Notes: generated from the sequence alone by a model not told the origin. DNA of 64,000 nt from Acidobacteriaceae bacterium (GCA_030041305.1 JASHOC010000165.1:23800-87799), one strand, 5' to 3'. Positions 16,879-26,631 are shown, counted from the stretch's first letter. Program-made: numbers and translations.

Positions 16879-18534
16879 ATGCCTGGTCGATTTCATTCAT
16901 CCCGCCGCGTTTTTCTGCGTAATGCCGGCTTCGCCTTCGCCGGATTTCAACTGAAACCGCCGGGCGAGACCCCGGATCAAGCCCCGGTCCCGGGAAGGCG
17001 TCCGGTCAAAACCCGCCACGAGTCGGCGGCTCTCGATCCTTCCACTCTGGCGCCCTTTGTCGATCCGTTGCCCCTGCCGCAGGTTGCTCGGCCCCTGGGA
17101 ACACGCGTGCATCCTGAGAAGCCCGGCGAAAGCCTTCCCTGCTACCACATGGCGATGCGCGAGGCTCTCATCAAAATTCATCGCGATGTACCGCCGACGC
17201 GGATGTGGTGCTTTGGAGATCGCTTTCCGGGCCCGACTATTGAGACCGAGAGCGGTCAGGCGGTGATGGTGGACTGGGAAAATCGGCTTCCCCCGCGCCA
17301 TTTTCTGCCCATCGACCACTCTCTGGAGGGCGCCGGAATTTCTTTGCCCGAGGTGCGCACCGTCGTGCACCTTCACGGCGGGCGTACGCCTCCCGAAAGT
17401 GACGGATACCCGGAAAAATGGATCGTGCCCGGGCAGACGCAGTCCTGTTTCTATCCCTCGGGTCAGCGCGCGGCGCTGCTTTTTTACCATGATCACGCCA
17501 TGGGCATTAACCGCCTGAACATCTACGCCGGCTTGCAGGGGTTTTTTATCGTGCGCGATGCGCGCGAGGACTCCTTGCGTCTTCCCGCCGGCCGATACGA
17601 AATTCCCTTGATGATCAGCGACCGGCAGTTTACCCGGGACGGTCAACTTTTCTACCCGGTTTCTCCGGATCCTGACCGGCCGTGGGTGCCAGAGGTTTTT
17701 GGGAACGCCATTCTGGTGAACGGCAAGCTGCTGCCTTACCACGAAGTGGAACCGCGAAGGTATCGTCTGCGCCTGATGAACGGCTCCAACGGGCGCTTCT
17801 ACCGCTTTGCGCTGTCGAACCGGGCTCCTTTTCACGTGATCGCCAACGATCAGGGCTTGCTGCCCGCCCCGGTTGCGGCGCGCCGCCTGCCCTTGGCACC
17901 CGCCGAACGCGCCGAGATCGTGGTGGATTTTGCGCCCTTTGCCGGCTCGAACCTCCGCCTGGTCAGCGATTCTTTCGACATTCTCCAGTTCCGGGTCGCC
18001 AAAGAGGGGGTTCACGACGACAGCGATCTGCCTTCTGTGTTCGACGAACCGCGCGAAGAAGTAAGCGAGACAGTGGCGGTGGGCAGCCGCAGGCTCACGC
18101 TCGATGAGCGGCTGGACAAGGTGCAGCGGTCCATGGGCATGCTGCTGAACAACACCCCCTGGAGCGCGCCGGTGACGGAGACTCCCAAGCTGCATTCTGC
18201 GGAGATTTGGGAATTGGTGAATCTGACCGACGACTCCCACCCCATTCATCTACACCTGGTCCGGTTCAAAATTCTCGATCGCCGTGCATTCGACACATTC
18301 GAATTCATGAACAGGGGCGCTTTGCGCTATACCGGGCCGGCGCAACCGCCAGAATCGTTTGAATCCGGATGGAAAGACACCGCGCGCGCGGACCCGGGCA
18401 TGGTGACGCGCATTCTTGTGCCCTTTGAAGATTACGCCGGCCGTTACGTCTGGCATTGTCACATACTCGAACATGAAGACAACGAGATGATGCGTCCTTA
18501 CGAGATTTTGCCGTCAGACAAAACGCCCGCATAG
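16879..18534 (+). CDS. Tat-exported multicopper oxidase (CotA/bilirubin oxidase-like)
   Basis: A 551-aa three-cupredoxin-domain oxidase. The N-terminus has a twin-arginine signal (SSRRVFLRNAGFAFAGF), fitting export of a folded, copper-loaded protein. All four copper-binding clusters are present: VVHLHGG (near residue 155), FYHDHAMG, HPIHLHLV and the T1/T3 motif YVWHCHILEHEDNEMMRPY. Spacing and the late clusters resemble CotA spore-coat laccase and bilirubin oxidases rather than CueO, whose Met-rich insert is missing. Probable function is oxidation of phenolic or metal substrates in the periplasm. The ribosome site is weak (CGGA next to ATG 16879). Confidence 0.92.
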   Translation: MPGRFHSSRRVFLRNAGFAFAGFQLKPPGETPDQAPVPGRRPVKTRHESAALDPSTLAPFVDPLPLPQVARPLGTRVHPEKPGESLPCYHMAMREALIKIHRDVPPTRMWCFGDRFPGPTIETESGQAVMVDWENRLPPRHFLPIDHSLEGAGISLPEVRTVVHLHGGRTPPESDGYPEKWIVPGQTQSCFYPSGQRAALLFYHDHAMGINRLNIYAGLQGFFIVRDAREDSLRLPAGRYEIPLMISDRQFTRDGQLFYPVSPDPDRPWVPEVFGNAILVNGKLLPYHEVEPRRYRLRLMNGSNGRFYRFALSNRAPFHVIANDQGLLPAPVAARRLPLAPAERAEIVVDFAPFAGSNLRLVSDSFDILQFRVAKEGVHDDSDLPSVFDEPREEVSETVAVGSRRLTLDERLDKVQRSMGMLLNNTPWSAPVTETPKLHSAEIWELVNLTDDSHPIHLHLVRFKILDRRAFDTFEFMNRGALRYTGPAQPPESFESGWKDTARADPGMVTRILVPFEDYAGRYVWHCHILEHEDNEMMRPYEILPSDKTPA

Positions 18535-18734
18535 GCATTCCGGCGCACGGTTCGGGCGCATCGAATCGCGACCTGCCGCGCCCCACGAGCCAGCGGCTGT
18601 TCGCGCAGTTTGGAAGCGCTTTCCGGTATACTGAAGATTCGGCTGGGCAAAGGCGGGGAGGATAGAGACGCCCCGGAGATGCCGGCGCGGCGCCGCGATG
18701 GGCCGCAATTTTGGAAATTTTCCGGAGTGGGACG

Positions 18735-18923
18735 ATGGCAAAGGTATGCGACATTTGCGGCAAAGCGCCGCAGTTCGGCAACAATATTTCGCACGCGCAC
18801 AACGTGACGCGGCGGCGCTGGAACCCGAACCTGCAAGTGGTGAAAGCGCTGGTAAACGGCGCGCCCAAGCGGCTGCGGGTGTGCGCAAGCTGCATCAAGA
18901 GCGGCAGGGTCGCCAAGGCGTAA
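18735..18923 (+). CDS. rpmB: 50S ribosomal protein L28
   Basis: A 62-aa protein that covers the whole L28 family: [29 protein letters not shown] and [16 protein letters not shown]. The two CxxC pairs mark the zinc-binding form. GGAG lies 7-8 nt before the ATG at 18735. It is monocistronic with a strong terminator immediately downstream. Confidence 0.97.
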   Translation: MAKVCDICGKAPQFGNNISHAHNVTRRRWNPNLQVVKALVNGAPKRLRVCASCIKSGRVAKA

Positions 18924-18943
18924 GGTAAAGTTCGGGAATCCCG

Positions 18944-18976
18944 AAAACCCGTCCCTTGCGGACGGGTTTTCTGTTT
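18944..18976 (+). terminator. rho-independent terminator of rpmB
   Basis: Perfect 11-bp stem AAAACCCGTCC/GGACGGGTTTT with a CTTGC loop, ending in TTTTCTGTTT, 20 bp past the rpmB stop. Confidence 0.9.
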
Positions 18977-19150
18977 CCGGACAGATTTCTCCAGGTCCAG
19001 GCCTCAAAAACCCTAGCAGGGCTTTCCGCATCCCATTGCTTAAGCGCTAATAGAGGCGAGCATGGCGTGTGGGGGGGGGTAACTGAGCGGGGTTTGGCAA
19101 GGGGGGTGGGGATAAGCGCATTTTTGAGGTATTGTGCCGTGGTCGGAATT

Positions 19151-20107
19151 ATGCGGAGCAGTTGGGTCAGGACGACCGTTTCCTCTGTTTTTCAGTTTGT
19201 CCAGGACAGGTTGGGCGTCAGCGTGACGCCTTCGCACTATTATTTCCCGGTTCCGAAACTGCGGACCCTGCAAAATAAAGACTGGCGCGCCCGCCAGCCG
19301 TGTGCGGCCATCGATTTCCGTTTTGAGGATCAGCTCGACCGGCTAAACACGGAACTGCGTCCGTTCGCTCCGGAATGGCGTTTCGCCGATCACCAGAACG
19401 GGAGCAAAAGCGAGTTTCATTTCAACAATGGGTTTTTTGAGCATATCGACGCCGAGGTGGCGTACTCGTTTGTGCGCCAGCGCAAGCCCCGGCGGATTGT
19501 CGAGGTTGGGTGCGGGAATACGACCCTGCTGCTAGCTGCGGCGGTAAGGAGAAACGCCGAAGAGGGATTTGCCTGCGAACTGCATGGGATCGACCCCCAT
19601 CCTTCGCTGTTTTTGAAAGAGGGCGTTCCGGGCCTGACGCAGTTGATCGAAGAACCGGTCCAGCGCGCGCCCGTCGAGCTGTTCCGTGCGCTCGAGGAAA
19701 ACGACATCCTGTTTATTGATTCGAGTCATGTGGTTTCGATCGACAGCGATGTCGTGTACGAACTTCTGAACATTCTGCCCGACCTGAAGCCGGGCGTCCT
19801 GGTGCATTTTCATGACATTTTCGCTCCCCTGGATTACCCGGAAAAATTCGTGAAGAAGAATCTCTGCTTCTGGGGCGAGCAGTATCTGCTGGAAGCCTTT
19901 CTCTCGTTTAATTCGGAGTTCAAGGTGCTATGGGCGGGAAGCGCGATGCAGCATCACCACGCGGATGTTCTGCGGGATGCATTTCCGGGGTGGGAAGGCA
20001 GCTTTGAGCGGATGCCGTCGCCACTGAAGATGTTTGTTCCCAGCCTGGACGGGGTGAACGTGTGGCCCTGCAGCTTCTGGGTCGCCAAAAATGGATTGAA
20101 CCACTGA
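19151..20107 (+). CDS. class I SAM-dependent methyltransferase (Methyltransf_24-like)
   Basis: A 318-aa protein. Motif I is visible as RRIVEVGCGNTTLLLAAA, followed by ACELHGIDPHPS (motif II acidic residue), DILFIDSSHVVSIDSDVVYE and LKPGVLVHFHDIFAPLDYPE, the pattern of the class I methyltransferases often found near glycan or surface-polymer genes. The start at 19151 lies 39 bp after a G-rich tract; the open frame continues upstream to 18956 but that part crosses the rpmB terminator region and is not protein-like. Substrate unknown. Confidence 0.85.
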   Translation: MRSSWVRTTVSSVFQFVQDRLGVSVTPSHYYFPVPKLRTLQNKDWRARQPCAAIDFRFEDQLDRLNTELRPFAPEWRFADHQNGSKSEFHFNNGFFEHIDAEVAYSFVRQRKPRRIVEVGCGNTTLLLAAAVRRNAEEGFACELHGIDPHPSLFLKEGVPGLTQLIEEPVQRAPVELFRALEENDILFIDSSHVVSIDSDVVYELLNILPDLKPGVLVHFHDIFAPLDYPEKFVKKNLCFWGEQYLLEAFLSFNSEFKVLWAGSAMQHHHADVLRDAFPGWEGSFERMPSPLKMFVPSLDGVNVWPCSFWVAKNGLNH

Positions 20108-20251
20108 TTCGGGCGGGATGTATGCCCCGAAGATTGACCGCGCCACCCCCCGGGTAACCGGAAAGCCCCGTTTGCCTTTTAATTCCTGTTCCACAGCCGG
20201 GCGCCCCTGAATGAACAATTTGCCGCAGGGCAAACCGGCAAAAACCTCCCC

Positions 20252-20662
20252 CTATCGGTCCTCGTGAGTGAAGGTGAGCGAGGCGGAGTTGATGCAGTAG
20301 CGCAGACCGGTGGGGCGTGGTCCGTCTGGGAAGACATGGCCCAGGTGGCCGCCGCAACGGGCGCAGGTGACCTCGATGCGGCGCATGCCGTAGCTGCGGT
20401 CCTCATGCTCCGCGACAGATTTGGAATCGGCGGGGATGGTGAAGCTGGGCCAGCCGCACTCGGAGTCGAATTTGGCTCCGCTCAAAAACAGCAGGGCTCC
20501 GCAGCCGGCGCAGTGGTAGGCGCCGGTTTCATGATTTTCAGTCAGCGCGCCGGTGAACGGCCGCTCAGTGCCTTTTTCGCGCAGGACGTGGTACTGCTCG
20601 GGCGAGAGCAGCTTGCGCCACTCAGCTTCGCTGTGCACGACGGTTCCGGATGTTTCGGGCAC
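20252..20662 (-). CDS. msrB: peptide-methionine (R)-S-oxide reductase
   Basis: A 136-aa MsrB. It has two zinc-binding CxxC pairs ([26 protein letters not shown]), the [10 protein letters not shown] segment and the catalytic Cys in [10 protein letters not shown]. It reduces methionine-R-sulfoxide in proteins using thioredoxin. Two GTG codons lie near the start; the second (20660-20662) has GGAGG 5 nt upstream and was chosen. There is no signal peptide, so it is cytoplasmic. ridA lies 75 bp upstream on the same strand. Confidence 0.95.
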   Translation of the reverse strand: MPETSGTVVHSEAEWRKLLSPEQYHVLREKGTERPFTGALTENHETGAYHCAGCGALLFLSGAKFDSECGWPSFTIPADSKSVAEHEDRSYGMRRIEVTCARCGGHLGHVFPDGPRPTGLRYCINSASLTFTHEDR

Positions 20663-20737
20663 GGGCACCTCCGGTGAAGTGAGGGTTGGCCAACGATGGG
20701 ATGCGCCAGGAAGCGGAAAAGGCTCGGCAGGCGGCGA

Positions 20738-21127
20738 TCAGACTTCGGCGACGACCTCGATTTCGAGAAGAACATTTTTGGGCAGACGCGCGACCTCCAC
20801 GGTGGTGCGCGCGGCCGGCTCGTCCCCGTCGCGGCCCAGATATTGATCGTAGACGGCGTTCATGGCCGCGAAATCATTCATGTCTTTGAGAAAGACGGTG
20901 GCTTTGACCACGCGGTCGAGGCTGCTGCCGGCTTCTTCGAGAATGGCCTTAAGGTTTTCGAACACGCGCGTGGCCTGCTCCGCAATCCCGCCGGAGACGA
21001 CTTGCTGCGTGGCCGGGTCGAGCGGGATCTGACCGGCGGTGAAGATGAGGTTACCCACACGCACGCCTTGCGAGTAGGGACCGATGGCGGCAGGCGCGCC
21101 GTCCGTGGCGATGGCTGATCTGGTCAT
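20738..21127 (-). CDS. ridA: 2-iminobutanoate/2-iminopropanoate deaminase RidA
   Basis: A 129-aa RidA/YjgF/TdcF-family protein. Conserved parts are [41 protein letters not shown] and the C-terminal [19 protein letters not shown]. Arg107 and Glu122 or near correspond to the substrate-binding Arg105 and catalytic Glu120 of E. coli RidA. It hydrolyses reactive enamine/imine intermediates released by PLP enzymes. Probably co-transcribed with msrB. Confidence 0.95.
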   Translation of the reverse strand: MTRSAIATDGAPAAIGPYSQGVRVGNLIFTAGQIPLDPATQQVVSGGIAEQATRVFENLKAILEEAGSSLDRVVKATVFLKDMNDFAAMNAVYDQYLGRDGDEPAARTTVEVARLPKNVLLEIEVVAEV

Positions 21128-21998
21128 GGCTCCGATTGTAATGGCGCCGGACGGCGAAACCGCTCCTCCGGGGCTAAATGGGCCGGCGGAAAAACGCGTC
21201 CAAAGTCGCGCCCTTTTCAGAACCCAGTTTTCGAATGTGTGTTTCCGCGGCGTGTTGAGCCCGAGGCGGGCCCCAGCGGGTCTATGGCAAGGCGCCCGGC
21301 GAGCTTCCGGGCGTAGGCCGGCAGCGATGCGAATTGGACCGGATCAATCTCCTCAAGAGGAGTGTAAGTGTTTGAAAATAAGGCATCTGCCTTTTGAAGC
21401 CTGCGTAAGTGTTTGAAAACAGATAACTTATCTTTGGATTTGGAGGTAAGTGTTTGAAAAGAGGGCGGATGTTCGGCCGAATGGCGCGGGTTTGCGTTGC
21501 GCCTGGCGCTTGCGCTGCTGGTTCTGGAAACAGAGGTCGTGGCGGTTGAGGGCGGGCATGGCGCAGCGGGCGCCATTGATGCCGGTGTAGCGACAGCGGG
21601 ATTCCATGAAGCGCCCCTTTGAAAATCGATTCCTGCCGTCAGGAGTTTTCGAGACGGAGGCTGTTGGCTTTGAGCGAGTTAGCGCCGCTAGGCGGCGTAG
21701 CGAGTTAGCAAGTTAGCGGCATCGGTCCAATTTTCGTGCCGCATTGTGAGGCGAAGCCCAATGAGCGATTCCTAGGACGCTTTTGAGCGTAGCGGAGAAC
21801 GGGGAAATGACCGGCAAGGGAATTCGTGGTGGAAGTGCTTGGGAATGAGGGAGAACACTTCGGTAACGAGTTGACCGCAGGTCTGGGCGCGGCGCGGCGG
21901 GTGGTTTGGCCGATTCGATACAATCGGGGCTGTCGCGTGCGCGACGATTCCCCAACGCGCCGATCGACATTCCAGGAAAAGGAAGGAAACCACCGCCG
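21128..21998. other. long intergenic region with phased repeats
   Basis: About 870 bp between divergent ridA and the 21999 esterase. It holds the three-copy 15-bp repeat at 21364-21460. The stretch 21660-21720 repeats GAGTTAGC/AAGTTAGC three times in simple-sequence fashion. Open frames across the region are low-complexity and overlap the repeats, so no gene is called. Confidence 0.6.
21364..21460 (+). repeat. three 15-bp direct repeats at an exact 41-bp period
   Basis: GTAAGTGTTTGAAAA occurs identically at 21364-21378, 21405-21419 and 21446-21460. The two spacers are each 26 bp and are unrelated to each other. The 41-bp period is close to four helical turns. No cas genes and too few, too short repeats exclude a CRISPR array by usual criteria. 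Operator or repeat remnant are both possible. Confidence 0.85.
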
Positions 21999-23120
21999 AT
22001 GATGAACTGTCTTGGTTTTGCGATTCCCTTTGCCTTTTTGGCCGGCCTGGCGCCGGCGTTTGGCCAGGCTGGCGCGGCGCAGCATCCGACGCGCCCTACG
22101 CCGCCGACGCGCGACCCGCACACGGCTGGATATGTGCAGGCCACCGAGCTGCCCGATGGCCAGCTTCCTCCGGCGAATGCGGACGGAAACTTTATCATCG
22201 GGCCCACGCATGCGCCGGCTGCGGAGTTGGAAGCGAATCCCAATGCGCCGCAGGGCGAGGTGTACGAGTTCGCCATGAGCTCGGCGGACAGCAAGTTCTA
22301 CCCAGGAATTGCGCGGGAGCTGGGGACGTTTGGGACGCCGGACCCGGAGAATCCCGCAAAGCTGATTGTGACCACCAGCCATCCTGCGCCGTATACGCGG
22401 CGGGTTGAGGTGTATGTGCCCAAACAGTATGTGCCGGGAACGCCGGCGCCCTTTATTGTGGGCGCGGATGGGCCGGACACGCTGCTGTTCGCAGCGCTCA
22501 ACAACCTGATCGCTGAGCATCGCGCGCCAGTGATGATCGCTATCTCCATCGGCAACGGCAGCGGCGACGCGCAGGGTAGCGAGCGGGGCTTGGAATATGA
22601 CACCATGTCCGGCAAGTACGCGGAGTTTGTGGAACACGAAGTGTTGCCCGAGGTGGAAGCGCGATATCACGTGCAGTTGACGAAGGATCCGGATGGCCGG
22701 GCCACGATGGGCGGCAGCTCGGGCGCGGCGTGCGCGCTGATTATGGCCTGGTATCACCCGGAGCTTTATCATCGCGTGCTGTCGTATTCAGGCACGTTCG
22801 TCAATCAACAATGGCCGTATAATCCGAAAATTCCGCATGGCGCCTGGGAGTTCCACGAGAAGCTGATTCCCCATAGTCCGCGGAAGCCGATCCGGATCTG
22901 GATGGAGGTGGGCGACCGGGACCTCGACAACCCCAATGTGATGCGCGACGGCATGCACGACTGGGTGGTCGCCAACGAAGACATGGCCAAAGTGCTGGCG
23001 GCCAAGGGCTATCATTACCAGTTTGTGTTCGCGCGCAACGCCGGACACACCGACCGCGCCGTAAAGGCTCAAACGCTGGCCGCGGCGCTCGAGTATCTGT
23101 GGCAGGGTTATCCGCGCTAG
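21999..23120 (+). CDS. exported esterase of the enterochelin-esterase family
   Basis: A 373-aa protein with a signal peptide (MMNCLGFAIPFAFLAGLAPAF). After a Pro-rich linker and an N-terminal beta domain comes the alpha/beta hydrolase core with RRVEVYVPKQYVPGTPAPF, the nucleophile elbow RATMGGSSGAACAL and a C-terminal RNAGHTDRAV with the likely catalytic His; Asp is probably in MEVGDRDLDNPN. This is the architecture of exported feruloyl/acetyl-xylan-type esterases in PF00756, but the substrate is not determined by sequence. Start at ATG 21999 with AAGGAAGG upstream. Monocistronic. Confidence 0.87.
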   Translation: MMNCLGFAIPFAFLAGLAPAFGQAGAAQHPTRPTPPTRDPHTAGYVQATELPDGQLPPANADGNFIIGPTHAPAAELEANPNAPQGEVYEFAMSSADSKFYPGIARELGTFGTPDPENPAKLIVTTSHPAPYTRRVEVYVPKQYVPGTPAPFIVGADGPDTLLFAALNNLIAEHRAPVMIAISIGNGSGDAQGSERGLEYDTMSGKYAEFVEHEVLPEVEARYHVQLTKDPDGRATMGGSSGAACALIMAWYHPELYHRVLSYSGTFVNQQWPYNPKIPHGAWEFHEKLIPHSPRKPIRIWMEVGDRDLDNPNVMRDGMHDWVVANEDMAKVLAAKGYHYQFVFARNAGHTDRAVKAQTLAAALEYLWQGYPR

Positions 23121-23330
23121 CGGGATCCCGGAACGCTTCTTCAGGGCGAGCTTGAGCGGTTCGATCGGATCGGAACGCCAGAGAAACTTGTGCTACTATC
23201 CCTGCAAGCGAATCGCGGCACTGCTTGAATCCATCGATTTTGGCGGTCAGCTCGACGTGCGGTTGCGAGCGCCGCGCTGGATGTCTCGGAGGCCAAGGCC
23301 TGCGGCGAGTCGCACGCGACGAGGCCTTCC

Positions 23331-24359
23331 ATGATCAATCAGCTACGCCCCTTGAGTTTGGGTGAAATCCTCGACCGGACGGCGCAGCTTTACCGGCGCA
23401 ATTTCTGGCTGTTTGCCGGAGTTTCCGCGGCGCCCACGGGCGTGATCGTGGGATTGTCGGCGGGGCTTGGAGCGGTTCTTGCCGCCACGGTCATCACCCG
23501 GCATGGAATCGGGCAAATGGGCGCCGCGGCTGGGCTGGCGGGCGGGCTGTTATTGGTTGTGGCGGCTCCGCTGCTCGTGGCTGCGCTGGTGTTTTCGCAA
23601 GCCGGACTGACGCGGGCGGCGTTGAGCGCGCACAATGGCCAAACCCTCAGCATCCGCGCCGCGCTTGGGGGCGTGCGGCCGCGCTTCGGGCGATATCTGT
23701 GGCTGCTGGTGTTACAAGGGCTGCTGGCGGCTGGAATTCCGGGCGTGATCGCCGCGGGCGCGATTGCGGGTCTCGCGGCGTTGTTGCGGTTGGCCGGCGG
23801 AGGCTCCGGCGCCGGGTTCGGGTTTCTGATTTTTCTGATCCTGGCCGCGGCGATCGCAGCAGCCGTTTGGCGGGCGCTCGGCTATGCGATGAGCCTGGCC
23901 GCGTGCGTGGTGGAGGAAAAGACCGCATGGGAGTCGATTCAGCGCGCAATGAAGTTAAGCCAGGCGGCGCGTGGACGAATTTTCGTCATGTTTCTGCTGG
24001 TGTGGGCGCTTTCGCTGGTGTTGTCGATGGTGGTCTACATTCCGGTGGCGATTATGGCGGGGATTGTGGGAGCCATGGGGCACGGGGCGCAATACGCGGC
24101 GGTGGTGCTGATTTCGGCAGAAGCCCTGAATGTTCTAGGAAACTTCGCCCTGCAAACGCTCATTGCGCCGGTATATCTGATCGCGCTGCTGCTTTTCTAT
24201 TTCGACCAGCGGGTGCGCACCGAGGGGTACGACATCGAGCGCATGATGGAAGAAGCCGGATTAAGTCAATGGGCGAGAGCGGAAGCCTCACCCGGCTTGC
24301 CGAACGGCGACGCGCCTTCTGCGCCGGCGATGACCCCTGATACCGTGAAAGAGCTATGA
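23331..24359 (+). CDS. multi-pass membrane protein, first gene of MoxR/DUF58 operon
   Basis: A 342-aa protein beginning INQLRPLSLGEILDRTAQLYRRNF, a motif found at the start of glycerophosphodiester-phosphodiesterase-like membrane-domain proteins. About six hydrophobic spans follow (for example FWLFAGVSAAPTGVIVGLSA, LLLVVAAPLLVAALVFS, YLWLLVLQGLLAAGIPGVIA, VMFLLVWALSLVLSMVVYI) and then a soluble tail. The ATG at 23331 has GAGG 7 nt upstream. Its stop overlaps the next start by 4 nt (ATGA). Specific function unknown; likely an integral partner of the operon. Confidence 0.83.
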   Translation: MINQLRPLSLGEILDRTAQLYRRNFWLFAGVSAAPTGVIVGLSAGLGAVLAATVITRHGIGQMGAAAGLAGGLLLVVAAPLLVAALVFSQAGLTRAALSAHNGQTLSIRAALGGVRPRFGRYLWLLVLQGLLAAGIPGVIAAGAIAGLAALLRLAGGGSGAGFGFLIFLILAAAIAAAVWRALGYAMSLAACVVEEKTAWESIQRAMKLSQAARGRIFVMFLLVWALSLVLSMVVYIPVAIMAGIVGAMGHGAQYAAVVLISAEALNVLGNFALQTLIAPVYLIALLLFYFDQRVRTEGYDIERMMEEAGLSQWARAEASPGLPNGDAPSAPAMTPDTVKEL

Positions 24360-25429
24360 ATCCTCCGCGGGCGAATTCATTCCGGCGCCGGCGGGCGCTG
24401 GCCACACTTGCCGCAGCACTGCTTGCCGCCGCGCCGGGCGAGTGCGCGATGGCAGGCAAACTGGAGGCGGGACGGGCGAACGGCAGCGTGGCGCATTACC
24501 AAAAACACCTGGCGCAACTCGACGCTGTGGTGGCTGCTTGCGCGAAGATGCGCACAGCAGCGGCCTGCAATCCAGCGCTGATCGGCCCGGACGATGAAGT
24601 CGCCTTGGCAGCGGGCGGAGGCGTGGAGCAGCGGCGGATTGGTTACGACTGGCTGCGTGCTCTGCTGGCGCGGGCGGGAGGCAAGGGAGCAAAATCGCAG
24701 CCAAACACTGGGCCAGTCCCGGCGCCCGTGGTGAAGACGCGCATCCTGGAGATGGGTGAACTGCTCAACCTGGCGCGGCAACGGCTGGCGGAGGACGCGC
24801 AGGAGGCCGCCGCGCCGCCGGCCGGGCCCAGCTACGCATCGCAGCGCGCCGCGCTCAAGACGATTCTCGCGCAACGGGAGTTTCGCGCGGTGGGCGAGGA
24901 AACCGCCCGCGAGCGCTTTGTGGAGTGGCTGGATGCCGCCCTGAACGAGATGCTCGGCCGACTGGTGCGCCTGGGAGAACGCGAGCCGTGGATCGCTGTT
25001 GCGTTTCGCGCGCTGTTTTTGGGTGGGGTGTGCCTAGGGCTGGTGTGGGCGCTGGTGCGCGTCGAACGGCGGGCGCGGATTCGCCTGGTTCCCGATGCGC
25101 CGCCGGCCGCAGGAACCCAGCGGCTGCGCGAGTGGCAACTGTGGCTCAAGGACGCGCGCGCCATGGCGGCCACGAATCATTGGCGCGAAGCGATTCATTT
25201 CGTGTACTGGGCGGCGGTGGCGCGGCTGGAGTCGCAGCATCTGTGGCCGGCCGACCGGGCGCGCACGCCGCGCGAAGTTGTGCGCCTGCTGGCGGGCGGC
25301 GATCCGCGACGGCAGAGCCTGGCCGCGCTGACCAGCAGTTTTGAACGGACCTGGTACGGGGGAAACGCGGCGGACGCAGCCGATTACGAAACGGCGCTGG
25401 TGCTGGCCGCCGCGCTGGGAGTGGAATGA
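24356..25429 (+). CDS. DUF4129 domain membrane protein
   Basis: A 357-aa protein with an N-terminal signal-like segment (ALATLAAALLAAAPGECAMA), an exported helical region, one central membrane span (AFRALFLGGVCLGLVWALV) and a cytoplasmic DUF4129 domain at the C-terminus (WREAIHFVYWAAVARLESQH, then RTPREVVRLL and LTSSFERTWYGG). DUF4129 proteins are standard partners of MoxR/DUF58 systems and of transglutaminase-like proteins. Overlaps both neighbours by 4 nt. Confidence 0.85.
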   Translation: MNPPRANSFRRRRALATLAAALLAAAPGECAMAGKLEAGRANGSVAHYQKHLAQLDAVVAACAKMRTAAACNPALIGPDDEVALAAGGGVEQRRIGYDWLRALLARAGGKGAKSQPNTGPVPAPVVKTRILEMGELLNLARQRLAEDAQEAAAPPAGPSYASQRAALKTILAQREFRAVGEETARERFVEWLDAALNEMLGRLVRLGEREPWIAVAFRALFLGGVCLGLVWALVRVERRARIRLVPDAPPAAGTQRLREWQLWLKDARAMAATNHWREAIHFVYWAAVARLESQHLWPADRARTPREVVRLLAGGDPRRQSLAALTSSFERTWYGGNAADAADYETALVLAAALGVE

Positions 25430-26631
25430 AGCTGCCGGACTCACTGGACGCGCGTGACCGCAAGCTGCTGCTGACATGCCTGGCGGCGGTGATGGCGCTG
25501 GCATTGATAATGGGGGTTCTGGCACGCAATCAGAATCGCGATGACAATCCACTGCCCAGCAGCTATTTAACGGGTCGTCACGGAGCGCGCGCGGCCTACG
25601 ATCTGCTGGCGGCGAGCGGATATCACGTCAGGCGGTGGGAGCAGCCCCTGGGCGATCTGGCGCATATGGCGAACGCGCAAACAGTGGTGATCTTCGCCGA
25701 TCCGTTTCCGAACAGCCCTGCGGATTTTAAGGCAGTCCAGGAGATTGTTCATCGCGGAGGACGTGTGCTGGTGACGGGCGCGACTGGAGGTGAGCTGGCC
25801 CCGGGCGGGGCCGTGCGGCCGGCGACGGAGTTTCGGATGGCGGCGTGCCGGCTGACGCCGGAGGGCCTGGATGAGCTGGCCGGCTCTGGCCAGGTGTGGA
25901 TGGCTCCGGCCGCGGAGTGGACTCTGGGCAACCCGCTCTACCGCATCGAATACGACTGCGCCGGGGAGCCGGCAGTGGTGGAGTACGACCAGGGCGCGGG
26001 ACACGTGGTGTGGTGGGCCAGTGCAACGCCGCTCGAGAACGGCTCGATTGGCCGCGACGGCAACCTGGCGCTGTTTCTGAATGCGCTGGGACCGCACGCC
26101 GAACACCGCTTCTATTGGGACGAGTCGTTGCATGGCGAAACGCGCTCGGAGTGGTTTTATGCGCGGGGCGCGGCCATGAACCTGCTGTTGGCGGGGTTGG
26201 CCGCAATCGGGATGCTGGTGGTTTTCAGCTTCAGCCGGCGGAGCGGACCCGTACGCGATATGCCGGCGCCGACGCGCGCCACACCGGTGGAATTTCTGGA
26301 GGCACTGGGTTCGTTGTACGCCAAGGCAGGTGCGGCGGCGACGGCGGTCGCGCTGGCTTATGAGCGGTTCCGGCGGCGGATGAGCGAGCTGAGCGGATGC
26401 AAGGGCCAACAGATGAGCGCTGACGAGCTTGGAGCGCTGTTGAGACGGCGGTTTCCGCAGGCGGGAACGGAACTCGAAGAGGATTTGGCAGCATGCGAGG
26501 AGGCGGCGAATGAAGAGCGCCTGGCGCCGAAACGGGCGCTGGCGCTGGTGCAGGCGCTCGATCGGCACGGCGCGCTATTGGCCGCCTTGGCGCTGGGGAG
26601 AGGGACAACGAAGGCAAGGAGAGCTCGATGA
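25426..26631 (+). CDS. DUF4350 domain membrane protein
   Basis: A 401-aa protein with an N-terminal membrane span (LLLTCLAAVMALALIMGVL), an exported GATase-like domain typical of DUF4350 (SSYLTGRHGARAAYDLLAAS, VVIFADPFPNSPADFKAVQE, RGGRVLVTGATGG, then FYWDESLHGE), a second span (NLLLAGLAAIGMLVVFSFS) and a cytoplasmic helical domain. In the family the exported part is thought to be a sensor or scaffold. Coupled by 4-nt overlaps to DUF4129 and MoxR. Confidence 0.85.
   Translation: MKLPDSLDARDRKLLLTCLAAVMALALIMGVLARNQNRDDNPLPSSYLTGRHGARAAYDLLAASGYHVRRWEQPLGDLAHMANAQTVVIFADPFPNSPADFKAVQEIVHRGGRVLVTGATGGELAPGGAVRPATEFRMAACRLTPEGLDELAGSGQVWMAPAAEWTLGNPLYRIEYDCAGEPAVVEYDQGAGHVVWWASATPLENGSIGRDGNLALFLNALGPHAEHRFYWDESLHGETRSEWFYARGAAMNLLLAGLAAIGMLVVFSFSRRSGPVRDMPAPTRATPVEFLEALGSLYAKAGAAATAVALAYERFRRRMSELSGCKGQQMSADELGALLRRRFPQAGTELEEDLAACEEAANEERLAPKRALALVQALDRHGALLAALALGRGTTKARRAR

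Noticed and set aside
21364..21460. CRISPR array
   Set aside because: Only three 15-bp repeats, shorter than known CRISPR repeats, and no cas gene or leader in the window.
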